Below are positions 44,457 to 52,536 of a stretch of 64,000 nt of DNA, piece by piece (the stretch's first letter is position 1; each line of letters opens with the position of its first letter). The DNA is taken from positions 186,001 to 250,000 of the forward strand of contig NZ_JASCRS010000004.1 of the NCBI RefSeq assembly GCF_030010235.1. Reading direction: 5' to 3'. The stretch is from Leucobacter sp. UT-8R-CII-1-4 (GTDB lineage: Bacteria > Actinomycetota > Actinomycetes > Actinomycetales > Microbacteriaceae). The notes below the pieces were generated by a model. The model did not search any database. It saw only the letters and a program-made list of their open reading frames with translations, and was not told the origin of the DNA. A program made the translations under genes and the position numbers.

Positions 44457-47081
44457 ATGAACAGCTTGGAACAGCCAAGAGCGACTGCTCTGCAGCGCAT
44501 CGTAAAAATGCTTGAACTCGGGCATGACATCGATCTTGTTGCGAAGCGGGGAATCGGCTTAAGCACGATGCTCAAACGCGTAGCGTTAGAGCTCGAAGAG
44601 CGAGAATGGCGGGTCGTTCGAATCAAGGGTGTGCTCTCATTGCGCCCGCACGCGCTCGCCGCCCTGCACGCGGCCGAAATCGGGATCGCGGCAGACGGCA
44701 GAGCCACCGGTATTGCCGGGGTCGTGCACTCACTCCGGTCGCTGGCCTCAGTAGGTCCGCTCGCGCTCCTTGTCGATGATTGGCACGACCTGGACGAAGT
44801 GTCTTGGGGAGTCATCGAAACCGTAAAAGCCCGATCCTCGATTTCGGTGGTGGTGGGCCGCCGCCCGACTGACAGTTTTATGCAAACCCCGACCGGGCTT
44901 GAAGGGTCATCTGCGAGGTCGAGTTTTGTGGTGCAACTGCACCCGATGGGTTTCTCTGAAATGACTGTGGCGGTCGAGGAGCGACTGGGGGGAGCGCTCG
45001 ACTATGCCTCTGCGAGCAGGCTCTTTGTCTATAGCGGTGGTGTGCCTGCGCTGGTCTTCGGTGTGCTTGAAGGCCTGCTCATGGCAGACCGCATCACAAA
45101 ACGAAACGCCGTTTGGGAACTAGAGACGCAATTGTGGCATTCCGCATTAAGCGGAGTGGTCGCAAGCATGCTTGAGGGAATTAGCGACGAGGATCGCGAA
45201 GCGCTGATGATGCTGAGCGCGGAGCGCAGTCTTGAACTTTTTGCGGCAGAACAACTAGTTGGTGCCTCTCGCTTGAATCGACTCGCGAATGCGGGGTTCA
45301 TGGCATTCTATGAACTCGATGGAGAATCCTGTACAGCGGTTTCGCCACCAATTCTTGTTGATTATTTCCACGATCGTAGTGCAACGAGTTCACTACCGGG
45401 CGCCCCAATGGATCGCGTGAGTTTGCTGAGCCGTGAGTTCGATCTTAACCTCCGCAAAAACGATCGAGACCTCAGCAAGATTGGTGAGAGTGATGCGATA
45501 TTCCTGCGGGCAATGGGCGAGCAAGTCGAACGAAAGATAGCAAAACGTCGTGCGCTTTGGGCCGCGGATGCGAACCCTTTGCACGCCGTGAAGCTAGCGC
45601 GGGATCTCTCAAAACTGCCAGGAACCGAGGCCGAACTCAGCCAAATTCTAAACACCGATTTTTCGGGCATGAAAGAAGACTTTGCGCTCGCGATTGTTGC
45701 CTATTGCCGGCTTCGACTCGAGATCGCGCAAGGAAAAGAGGTGAGGCAAGCTCTCGAGTCTGCCACCGGGCCCGAGTCGCAGCTCAGCCCAGTGGGTGCG
45801 CAATTTGTTCGACTCACGGCATCTCTTGAGTGCGGTGGAGCGCGGCAAGAAGATGATCTGCATCAAGAGAGTTCGGATTTTGCTCCGCTCATGCAGACCC
45901 GACTCATGCTGAACGAACGATTCCTTGGGGAGGTCTGGTACGGACATATTTTGCACGCCAGAACTCTTAGCCAAAAGATCTCACGCGTCAACGCCGCGGG
46001 CAGTAGCAACTACGCAATTACCAGTGCGCTGCTGCTCTGCTTTGAAGGAGACCTGATTGCTGCCGAAGAACAGGCGCGTAGATCCGTGGACACTGCACGT
46101 TCACGACTAGACCTTGACGCCTTGCACACTGCTTACTATGTGCTCATCCTTGTGCTGACACTACGTGGTCGTTATGACGATATTCCCCTGCTGTTTTGCG
46201 GTATTAGCGCCCTAAGTAGTTTGCGAACTTATCAGGCACAGTCTCATGCAGACTCACTCAATCTTGTCGCCCTAGCGTTCGTGCGATCAGGTGATTTGGA
46301 GCGAGGGATCGCGATCGCCGACAGGGTGAAGTTTGTTGACTACCTTTCGCCAGATCGGCCCGGGCTCGGCCAAGTGCTACTCGAAACTCAGATCGCTATT
46401 GCGAGAGGTCAGCATGAGAACGGCGACTTGCTCTGGGCAAGCGCTCAAGCGGGCTGGCAACAGGGACGACGGGTTGCTGCCGTGCTGCACGGCCTGGCAG
46501 CGATAGAGATCGAGCCATCTGACGAGCGTTTTGAACGAGTTGAAATGTGGCTTGATCACGTTGATAGCCCGCTTCTGCACACCCAGTTTGCGCTCGCTAT
46601 TGCGATTCGAGATGAAGATCCTTTGGCTATTGCGTCAGTAGCCGAAAAGCTTGCAAAAAATGGCGAAGACGGAAACGCACTGTATGCGTGGCGTCGCGCA
46701 GCTGAAATTGCAGAATCAACGGGTGAGTTGGCGCTCAAACATCGATGTTTGGATCGATACGAGGCGTGTCGACAGGCTTCGGGTACGGCGAGTGTTGATG
46801 AACGCAGATTCTCCCAGAACTATCTCCGACTTACCTCTCGCGAGGCTGAGATCGTTTCGGCAGTGGTGGCTGGTCTAAACAACGGCGAGGTTGCGAGCAA
46901 GCTCGGAATGAGCATTCGGACGGTTGAGAGCCATCTCAACCGGATCCTGCGCAAAGCTGAAGCTGAACAGCGAAGTGATCTTGCTGGATTTGTGCCGGTA
47001 TTGCAAGGCCGACGCAACGGAAGAAAGTCTCTCGAGGGAGACGAAGACCCCACAAGAGAAGAAACTTCTACTCGCGCGTAA
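44457..47081 (+). CDS. Large LuxR-family regulator with degenerate P-loop
   Basis: An 874-aa STAND/LAL-type regulator. The N-terminal NTPase has a degraded Walker A, AKRGIGLST (residues 29-37, no Lys), and a Walker B-like LALLVDDWHDLD. The middle 450 aa is helical and TPR-like (long runs such as EEQARRSVDTARSRL). The C-terminal LuxR HTH is LTSREAEIVSAVVAGLNNG then MSIRTVESHLNRILRKA. The start at ATG 44457 is chosen over 44388 because a GGGGA stretch lies before it. The repeat surface-protein gene immediately follows, a likely target. Confidence 0.85.
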   Translation: MNSLEQPRATALQRIVKMLELGHDIDLVAKRGIGLSTMLKRVALELEEREWRVVRIKGVLSLRPHALAALHAAEIGIAADGRATGIAGVVHSLRSLASVGPLALLVDDWHDLDEVSWGVIETVKARSSISVVVGRRPTDSFMQTPTGLEGSSARSSFVVQLHPMGFSEMTVAVEERLGGALDYASASRLFVYSGGVPALVFGVLEGLLMADRITKRNAVWELETQLWHSALSGVVASMLEGISDEDREALMMLSAERSLELFAAEQLVGASRLNRLANAGFMAFYELDGESCTAVSPPILVDYFHDRSATSSLPGAPMDRVSLLSREFDLNLRKNDRDLSKIGESDAIFLRAMGEQVERKIAKRRALWAADANPLHAVKLARDLSKLPGTEAELSQILNTDFSGMKEDFALAIVAYCRLRLEIAQGKEVRQALESATGPESQLSPVGAQFVRLTASLECGGARQEDDLHQESSDFAPLMQTRLMLNERFLGEVWYGHILHARTLSQKISRVNAAGSSNYAITSALLLCFEGDLIAAEEQARRSVDTARSRLDLDALHTAYYVLILVLTLRGRYDDIPLLFCGISALSSLRTYQAQSHADSLNLVALAFVRSGDLERGIAIADRVKFVDYLSPDRPGLGQVLLETQIAIARGQHENGDLLWASAQAGWQQGRRVAAVLHGLAAIEIEPSDERFERVEMWLDHVDSPLLHTQFALAIAIRDEDPLAIASVAEKLAKNGEDGNALYAWRRAAEIAESTGELALKHRCLDRYEACRQASGTASVDERRFSQNYLRLTSREAEIVSAVVAGLNNGEVASKLGMSIRTVESHLNRILRKAEAEQRSDLAGFVPVLQGRRNGRKSLEGDEDPTREETSTRA

Positions 47082-47203
47082 TACGAACTCGGATCTCCAG
47101 TCTCTCTATGTGAGGGCAGCCGCGCGCCATTGGCATGCAGCTCCGCTCGAAGGTGCTTCATTCTGAGGCGCTACCCACTTCGAATGAATAAATGAGGAGA
47201 AGC

Positions 47204-49966
47204 ATGAGTTCAGCTTTTCGGGCAAAACGCCCACAGTCTGAGGCGCCGTCGCGCGTCGGGCGCCGCCTTGCGGCTTCCGGCGTAGTCGCCTCCGTCGTCG
47301 CTGCGAGCTTGATCGGCGGCGGTGCTGCGGCCCAGGCCGCACCGATCGAGGGCGAATTCAGTGGTCACGTACGTGCGTATGGCGCGTTCGCGGCTGCTGA
47401 TCTTGTCGGATTTATTAACGCACGCGCGAATATTGCTGAGTCGATTTCGGTGGCCGATAGCCAGGGACTTGCCCACTACGGGCAGCTCGGTGCATTCGAC
47501 TTCGGTATCCCCAACAGCATTATCAATAACCCGGACGCTCGTTCGTACGCACGCGCAACGCCACTCGGTATTGGTGCAATGGGTATCCCAGTTCAGCCGG
47601 TGAAGGCCGAATCTGTCTCTCTCACAAACGTCGAGGGACAGACTGCAGTCCAGAACTTTGGCAAAGTCGATCTTTCGCCGCTTGCGAAGATCGATGCGCT
47701 GACTGGCACCGCAAGCAGCTCTTGGGCACCCGTGGTGGCTGCCGGATCTGGCACCCTCGCAAGTGTGAACCAGACCACGCTTGATCTGGAAGTACTGACG
47801 AAGTTGCCGCTGCTTCCTTCGATGCTGCAGCCAATGCTTCCGCTTGCGGGCGCGAAGCTCGGCAAAACTGCGGGATCAGTTGACCTGGTTGCTGATGACG
47901 CTTGCGTCGGCGGCACCGCAGTTGCTGCGAGTTCGAAGTGGCAGTTTGGTGAAGCTACCGTGCTGGGCAACACGCTTCGTGTGTCTTGGGGCGCTGGTGA
48001 AGATCCAAACCAGTGGCCTGAGATGACCGCAGTTGCGAATGGACAGCCTGGTGGCGCGAAGCTTGTTGTGAGCGAGATGCCTGACATGACTGTTTCTGCA
48101 ATTGGTGGAGCACTCAGCGTCAGCCTGCATCCAGGAATGAGCATCGAGCTCGACAAAATCCTGCCAAAGGCCATCAACGCGATCTTGACCGGTGAGATCT
48201 CCTACGGAGGCATCACCAACAAGGTAGAGGCTCAAGACGGCACGAGTGCTTCAGGCACTATGAACGGTCTGACCCTCGACGCTTCGCTGCTCAAGCTGCC
48301 ATTGATTGGTGCGCTCGGCAATGTTGAGTTTGGCGTCATGAAGACCGATGTTGCAGCGCACATCTCAGAGGGCGGCATTTCTTGCGACCCAGAGAGCAAC
48401 GTGAATGCGTCTGCGTCTGCTTCTGCTTCGGCAAACGCTGACAGCGAGGCAAACGCGGCCGCTGAGGCTGCAGCGCAGGCTGCAGCTGATGCGAATGGCA
48501 ACGACGTAGCTTCGGCAGCTGGCGATGCAACTGCGAAGGCTGCAGCGCAGGCTGCTGCCAAGACTGAAGCTTCGGCTGAGGCTTCGAAGAACGCTGAGGG
48601 TTCGGCGCAGGCCGCGGCAAAGGCATCGTCGAACGCGAATGCTGAGGCTTCGGCAGCGGCAAACGGCAACGCTTCGGCAGCTTCTCAGGCAGCTGCTGAC
48701 GCAGATTCGTCTTCGGATGCATCAACCAATGCAGCCGCTGACGCAGCAAGCGATGGTGATAAGTCGACTGAGGGTGACAAGTCAACTGAAGGCGATAAGT
48801 CGACCGATGGTGACAAGTCGACTGAGGGCGATAAGTCGACCGAAGGCGATAAGTCAACTGAGGGTGATAAGTCGACCGATGGTGATAAGTCAACTGAAGG
48901 TGACAAGTCAACTGAGGGTGATAAGTCGACCGATGGTGATAAGTCAACTGAAGGTGACAAGTCAACTGAGGGTGATAAGTCGACCGATGGCGATAAGTCA
49001 ACCGAGGGTGACAAGTCGACTGAGGGCGATGCAAACGGCAACCTGAACGCTTCTGCGTCTGCTTCTGCTTCGGCAAAGGCCGACAGTAAGGCAAACGCGG
49101 CCGCTGAGGCTGCAGCGCAGGCTGCAGCTGATGCGAATGGCAACGACGTAGCTTCGGCAGCTGGCGATGCAACTGCGAAGGCTGCAGCGCAGGCTGCTGC
49201 CAAGACTGAAGCTTCGGCTGAGGCTTCGAAGGACGCTGAGGGCTCGGCGCAGGCCGCGGCAAAGGCATCGTCGAACGCGAATGCTGAGGCTTCGGCAGCG
49301 GCAAACGGCAACGCTTCGGCAGCTTCTCAGGCAGCTGCTGACGCAGACGCATCGTCGAACGCATCGGGTGAGGCCGCTGCAGACGCAGATGCTGCAACCG
49401 AGGGTGATAAGTCGACCGAGGGTGACAAGTCAACTGAGGGTGATAAGTCGACCGAGGGTGATAAGTCGACCGAGGGTGATAAGTCGACCGATGGTGACAA
49501 GTCGACTGAGGGCGATAAGTCAACTGAGGGTGACAAGTCAACTGAGGGCGATAAGTCGACCGATGGTGACAAGTCGACCGAGGGCGATAAGTCAACTGAG
49601 GGTGATAAGTCGACTGAGGGTGACAAGGCAACTGAGGGTGATAAGTCGACCGAGGGTGACAAGTCGACCGAGGGCGATAAGTCAACCGAGGGCGATAAGT
49701 CAACCGAGGGCGATAAGTCGACCAATGGCGACAAGTCGACCAATGGTGACAAGTCAACCCAGGCGAGTGCCGCAGCGAATGCTTCGGCAAAGGCACAGGG
49801 AACTGCCAACGCAAACGCAAGCGGCAACACCAACGGCACCAACCTGCCAAACACCGGTAGTGACAACGCTGGACTCCTTTGGGGTGCTGCGATTGCACTG
49901 TTGCTCGGCGCATCTGCCGCGGGTATTTCGGTGATTCGTCGCCGCACCGCTGGTAGCGCTGAATAA
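47204..49966 (+). CDS. Ala-rich, GDKSTx-repeat LPNTG surface protein
   Basis: A 920-aa cell-wall protein. A long signal peptide (about residues 1-44, RRLAASGVVASVVAASLIGGG core) precedes an N-terminal domain of about 355 aa. Then come two 99-aa Ala/Asn/Ser-rich blocks, each followed by hexapeptide repeats GDKSTE/D (15 copies, then 20). The C-terminus is NLPNTGSDNAG, a TM and RRRTAG, a standard sortase signal. ATG at 47204 with GAGGAG is preferred to 47192. The Ala-rich blocks should be helical and the charged repeats extended, like a stalk. A shared N-terminal domain family is not recognised. Confidence 0.88.
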   Translation: MSSAFRAKRPQSEAPSRVGRRLAASGVVASVVAASLIGGGAAAQAAPIEGEFSGHVRAYGAFAAADLVGFINARANIAESISVADSQGLAHYGQLGAFDFGIPNSIINNPDARSYARATPLGIGAMGIPVQPVKAESVSLTNVEGQTAVQNFGKVDLSPLAKIDALTGTASSSWAPVVAAGSGTLASVNQTTLDLEVLTKLPLLPSMLQPMLPLAGAKLGKTAGSVDLVADDACVGGTAVAASSKWQFGEATVLGNTLRVSWGAGEDPNQWPEMTAVANGQPGGAKLVVSEMPDMTVSAIGGALSVSLHPGMSIELDKILPKAINAILTGEISYGGITNKVEAQDGTSASGTMNGLTLDASLLKLPLIGALGNVEFGVMKTDVAAHISEGGISCDPESNVNASASASASANADSEANAAAEAAAQAAADANGNDVASAAGDATAKAAAQAAAKTEASAEASKNAEGSAQAAAKASSNANAEASAAANGNASAASQAAADADSSSDASTNAAADAASDGDKSTEGDKSTEGDKSTDGDKSTEGDKSTEGDKSTEGDKSTDGDKSTEGDKSTEGDKSTDGDKSTEGDKSTEGDKSTDGDKSTEGDKSTEGDANGNLNASASASASAKADSKANAAAEAAAQAAADANGNDVASAAGDATAKAAAQAAAKTEASAEASKDAEGSAQAAAKASSNANAEASAAANGNASAASQAAADADASSNASGEAAADADAATEGDKSTEGDKSTEGDKSTEGDKSTEGDKSTDGDKSTEGDKSTEGDKSTEGDKSTDGDKSTEGDKSTEGDKSTEGDKATEGDKSTEGDKSTEGDKSTEGDKSTEGDKSTNGDKSTNGDKSTQASAAANASAKAQGTANANASGNTNGTNLPNTGSDNAGLLWGAAIALLLGASAAGISVIRRRTAGSAE
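48409..49347 (+). repeat. Intragenic 642-bp-offset duplication of Ala-rich block
   Basis: A 297-bp block at 48409-48705 recurs at 49051-49347, offset 642 bp, almost identical (a few substitutions such as AAC/GAC in the ASKN/DAEG part). The second copy shows a recent tandem duplication of block plus repeat run. Confidence 0.9.
48755..49024 (+). repeat. 15 tandem 18-bp repeats (GDKSTx)
   Basis: Fifteen in-frame copies of an 18-bp unit of the type GGTGATAAGTCGACTGAG. Variation is mostly synonymous (GAT/GAC, TCG/TCA, ACT/ACC) plus Glu/Asp at position 6. Confidence 0.95.
49403..49762 (+). repeat. 20 tandem 18-bp repeats (GDKSTx)
   Basis: Twenty copies of the same unit; one GDKATE variant and terminal Asn and Gln variants near the end. 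Confidence 0.95.
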
Positions 49967-49972
49967 GTAATC

Positions 49973-50014
49973 AGCGGCTGAGAGCACAAAGCCTGCTCTG
50001 CGCTCTCAGCCGCT
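49973..50014 (+). terminator. Hairpin after surface-protein gene
   Basis: AGCGGCTGAGAGC / GCTCTCAGCCGCT, a 13-bp stem starting 7 bases after the stop. Confidence 0.7.
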
Positions 50015-50015
50015 C

Positions 50016-50045
50016 GGTGGGTTCGGTGGAAACACCGAACCCACC
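50016..50045. terminator. Second hairpin (GGTGGGTTCGGTG, GAAA loop)
   Basis: A 13-bp perfect stem closed by a GAAA tetraloop directly follows the first hairpin. It is probably a tandem terminator or a leader element of the next lipoprotein gene. Confidence 0.55.
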
Positions 50046-50082
50046 ACACCTGTCCCATGACGGGTAACCGAACACGGTTCTC

Positions 50083-50109
50083 CTCAAATACACACGACGG
50101 GTATTTGAG
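50083..50109. promoter_or_regulatory. Inverted repeat before lipoprotein gene
   Basis: CTCAAATAC / GTATTTGAG, 9-bp arms with a 9-nt spacer, 20 bases upstream of the lipoprotein start. It could be an operator. Confidence 0.4.
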
Positions 50110-50128
50110 TTCTGAGGAAGGAACACCC

Positions 50129-50692
50129 TTGTTAGCAAAACGCTCGAAAATGACCATGCTGTGTGCAATCGCCTTGGTGGCGGTACTGGGGGCGAGCGGC
50201 TGTACCACGAGCGATGAAGCGGAGAAGAACCCTTCAGCTACAACGTCGAAAGAGCAGGAAGAAGCACAGTCTCGGCAGGCTGCCCAAGACGAGATTCTCG
50301 CTGAGATTGATGGCTTTGACTTTTCGAAAGCGACAAACGAGTGCGCGCTTTTTGAAGATATGCGCAGCCTCAACGTGCTGACCGGTCAGCTTGAGCCGGC
50401 GAGCGTCGAGAAAGATTTGTCTGGCCGCCTCACTCAGACCCAGGTTATTTTCACTAAGCTCGCAGAGCTCTCTGAACAGCCAGCAGAAGTGAAAACATGG
50501 CAAAAAATCGTAGACACCTCAAAACAAGCCAATGAAGTGCTCGGCTCTTATGGCGGCGCAATCGCAAACGATGAAGTATTAACTGCCCTCGGTGAACTCG
50601 CACTCGCCTATGAAGAGGCTGCGGATCAGCACGGCCAAGCAATTGAATCACGCTGCAGTGTGTCTCCGGATGAGATCTTTGTCGGTGGCTAA
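50129..50692 (+). CDS. Lipoprotein, unknown function
   Basis: A 187-aa lipoprotein. A TTG start is chosen at 50129 because AGGAAGGAA precedes it. The signal peptide has the core LCAIALVAVLGASG with Cys at GASGC. The mature part is helical and acidic, with a C-terminal Cys. It overlaps the next lipoprotein gene. No family is recognised. Confidence 0.7.
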   Translation: MLAKRSKMTMLCAIALVAVLGASGCTTSDEAEKNPSATTSKEQEEAQSRQAAQDEILAEIDGFDFSKATNECALFEDMRSLNVLTGQLEPASVEKDLSGRLTQTQVIFTKLAELSEQPAEVKTWQKIVDTSKQANEVLGSYGGAIANDEVLTALGELALAYEEAADQHGQAIESRCSVSPDEIFVGG

Positions 50693-51464
50693 CCGAGGTT
50701 GGCGTTCCACGGTCGCAGGCCTACTCGGTTTTGTGCTGCTTGGCGGTCTGCTGACAGGCTGCACAGTCGACAACCCGACTGAAGCGACAGCAGACGCTGC
50801 CGAGAACGAAGTAAGCAGCAAGGATCAGTTCACCCAACCCGATAGCACTACGCTTGCGCAGTACCGAGACGCGCGGGCGGCGATTCTCAACCAGCAGGGG
50901 ATTCAGACGCAACTTGAGGTCGCGCAAGACGGAAAACCGGCACTCTCTGGGGTGGTGCAGGTCAGCGGAGACCTGCTTTCGTGGCACGGTCAGTTTCTGC
51001 TGGGTGCGTTCCCTATTGAGATCGTACGAATTGGCGACACCGCTTGGATATCTGCACCAAGAGAGTATTGGCTTTCTTACGGGGTCCCGGAGGTGCAAGC
51101 CAACGAGATTGGCTCAAAATTTGCCGTGTTCTCTGGTGAGCAGGCGAGTGCCCTGATTAGTTTTGCCGATATGACGGTATTTCTGCAATCGCTCGGGTCG
51201 AGCATCTTGCTGAATGATCCCACAATGATTGATTCTGGAGACCACGCGGGAGCGTTGAGTGTAACCGTCGAGGGGGCCCAGCAGCGCTTTCAGCTCTCTG
51301 ATTCGGTACCCTGGTTCGACTCGGTGCAGGCAGATCTCGGTGAAGGCGTGCTGAGCGTGGTGACGCTGAGCCCCATGCAAGAGGCGCCAATTATCAGCAC
51401 TCCAACGAGTGCTGAAGTTTTTTCCCAGCAGCTGGAGCTTGGACGGATGTCGAACAACAGCTAG
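50670..51464 (+). CDS. Lipoprotein, unknown function (LppX/LprG-like length)
   Basis: A 264-aa lipoprotein with the signal STVAGLLGFVLLGGLLTGC. The mature domain has the alternating hydrophobic pattern of an open beta-sheet (SGVVQVSGDLLSWHGQFLL, VRIGDTAWISAPREYW), similar in style to LppX/LprAFG lipid carriers, but this is only a resemblance. The start is uncertain: ATG 50670 or GTG 50685. It overlaps the previous gene. Confidence 0.65.
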   Translation: MRSLSVANRGWRSTVAGLLGFVLLGGLLTGCTVDNPTEATADAAENEVSSKDQFTQPDSTTLAQYRDARAAILNQQGIQTQLEVAQDGKPALSGVVQVSGDLLSWHGQFLLGAFPIEIVRIGDTAWISAPREYWLSYGVPEVQANEIGSKFAVFSGEQASALISFADMTVFLQSLGSSILLNDPTMIDSGDHAGALSVTVEGAQQRFQLSDSVPWFDSVQADLGEGVLSVVTLSPMQEAPIISTPTSAEVFSQQLELGRMSNNS

Positions 51465-52222
51465 CGGCTCGACCGAACTCGTTCGAGCAGAGTGCGTGCT
51501 TCGTGCAGTGCTAGCGCACATGAGCTGCATGACTCTGCTTGTGCGAGCAATCGGGTGTGTGCTCTACCGCGAAGGGTTTCGCGATGAAAAGCTACAGCAG
51601 CGACTGCTACCCAGTCATGCTCTGGGGAGCAAATCAAACGCTCCCGCAATTTGTATTCAACCCAGGCGTTGCGCAGCCCGGCACGTGCTCGAAACGCAAG
51701 TGCCGCGACCGCGTTTGGCTGTAACCCGAGTCGCAGTGCCAGCTCTTGGCCGTGCAACTCTTCAACCTCGCAGAGCCAGAGCACATTTCGCCAACGTTCT
51801 GGCAGAGACTCGAAAGCTTGAACTACCGCGCTGTGCGGGTGTTCAGTGAATTGGGCGACGCTCAACTGTTCTGTCTCGGGAAGGTCCTCCGCAAACCCAA
51901 ATGGAACCTCTCGGTGCGTTCTCGTGAAGTCATAGACGGCGTGGCGAACCGCTGTAAGTAAGTAGGCGCGAAATGTGTCGACTGGGCCACTACCTCGCAT
52001 GATTGTTTCGTGAACCCGAATGAATGTCTGCGAGGTGAGATCTTCGGCTTCGTGACGTGACATTGCACGCCGCGCGGTGAGTAAAGCTGCTGAATAATGA
52101 CGCCGCCAGAGCTCGGCCCACGCTTCGCTTGACCCAGCACGAACTTCGCACAAAAGGGCAGCATCGCTTCGGCTCGTCGAGGGAGCCGAGGAGGGAGCGG
52201 AAATGCTACTAAGAAGGGCCAC
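51461..52222 (-). CDS. ECF sigma factor with Cys-containing C-terminal extension
   Basis: A 253-aa sigma-70 family ECF factor. Region 2 (residues about 20-90) has AWAELWRRHYSAALLTARRAM and EDLTSQTFIRVHETIM. Region 4 (about 130-185) has LPERWRNVLWLCEVEELHGQELALRLGL. The extension of about 60 aa ends AESCSSCALALHEA, like the zinc-binding anti-sigma (ZAS) Cys pair, but His is not at the usual spacing. Such a tail may self-regulate the factor. GTG start. It is convergent with the lipoprotein gene. Confidence 0.85.
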   Translation of the reverse strand: MALLSSISAPSSAPSTSRSDAALLCEVRAGSSEAWAELWRRHYSAALLTARRAMSRHEAEDLTSQTFIRVHETIMRGSGPVDTFRAYLLTAVRHAVYDFTRTHREVPFGFAEDLPETEQLSVAQFTEHPHSAVVQAFESLPERWRNVLWLCEVEELHGQELALRLGLQPNAVAALAFRARAGLRNAWVEYKLRERLICSPEHDWVAVAAVAFHRETLRGRAHTRLLAQAESCSSCALALHEARTLLERVRSSR

Positions 52223-52536
52223 ACCCCCAGCTTCAACGCCTGAAACACCTGTTCATTGGGCAGAATGAATCTTCCGAGTTGAACGTGATGTATTCGGTGC
52301 GAATCGTGATCAATTGGGTGCGGAACAAGCACACCTCGGTGCGGACACAGGAAAGTGTTGGGTCTGCTGTGTGGTTTTCTTCGGCGCTCGAAAACGCCAG
52401 TATTCGGCCAGTTTCTGGCCGACCGGCGGGGGCGGACCAGCCGGGTAGCGGATACCCCCGCTAGCTCGCCTTGCGCATGCTGGAATCGGCAGCACTATAG
52501 GGTGCCGCCGATTGTTTGTGATCGTGAGGTAGCTGG
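52223..52536. other. 314-bp divergent intergenic region
   Basis: Carries the promoters of the sigma-factor gene (leftward) and the RND gene (rightward). No gene, hairpin or clear operator is seen. Region 52,430-52,500 is GC-rich. Confidence 0.5.

Noticed and set aside
48336..49913. 525-aa open frame on the minus strand across the repeat region
   Set aside because: It is open only because the 18-bp and Ala-rich repeats lack stops in all frames; product is a low-complexity His/Pro/Thr-rich shadow of the surface protein.
49327..50373. 348-aa minus-strand frame with VDLSPS repeats
   Set aside because: Same cause: antisense reading of the 18-bp repeats, without its own ribosome-binding site or family features.
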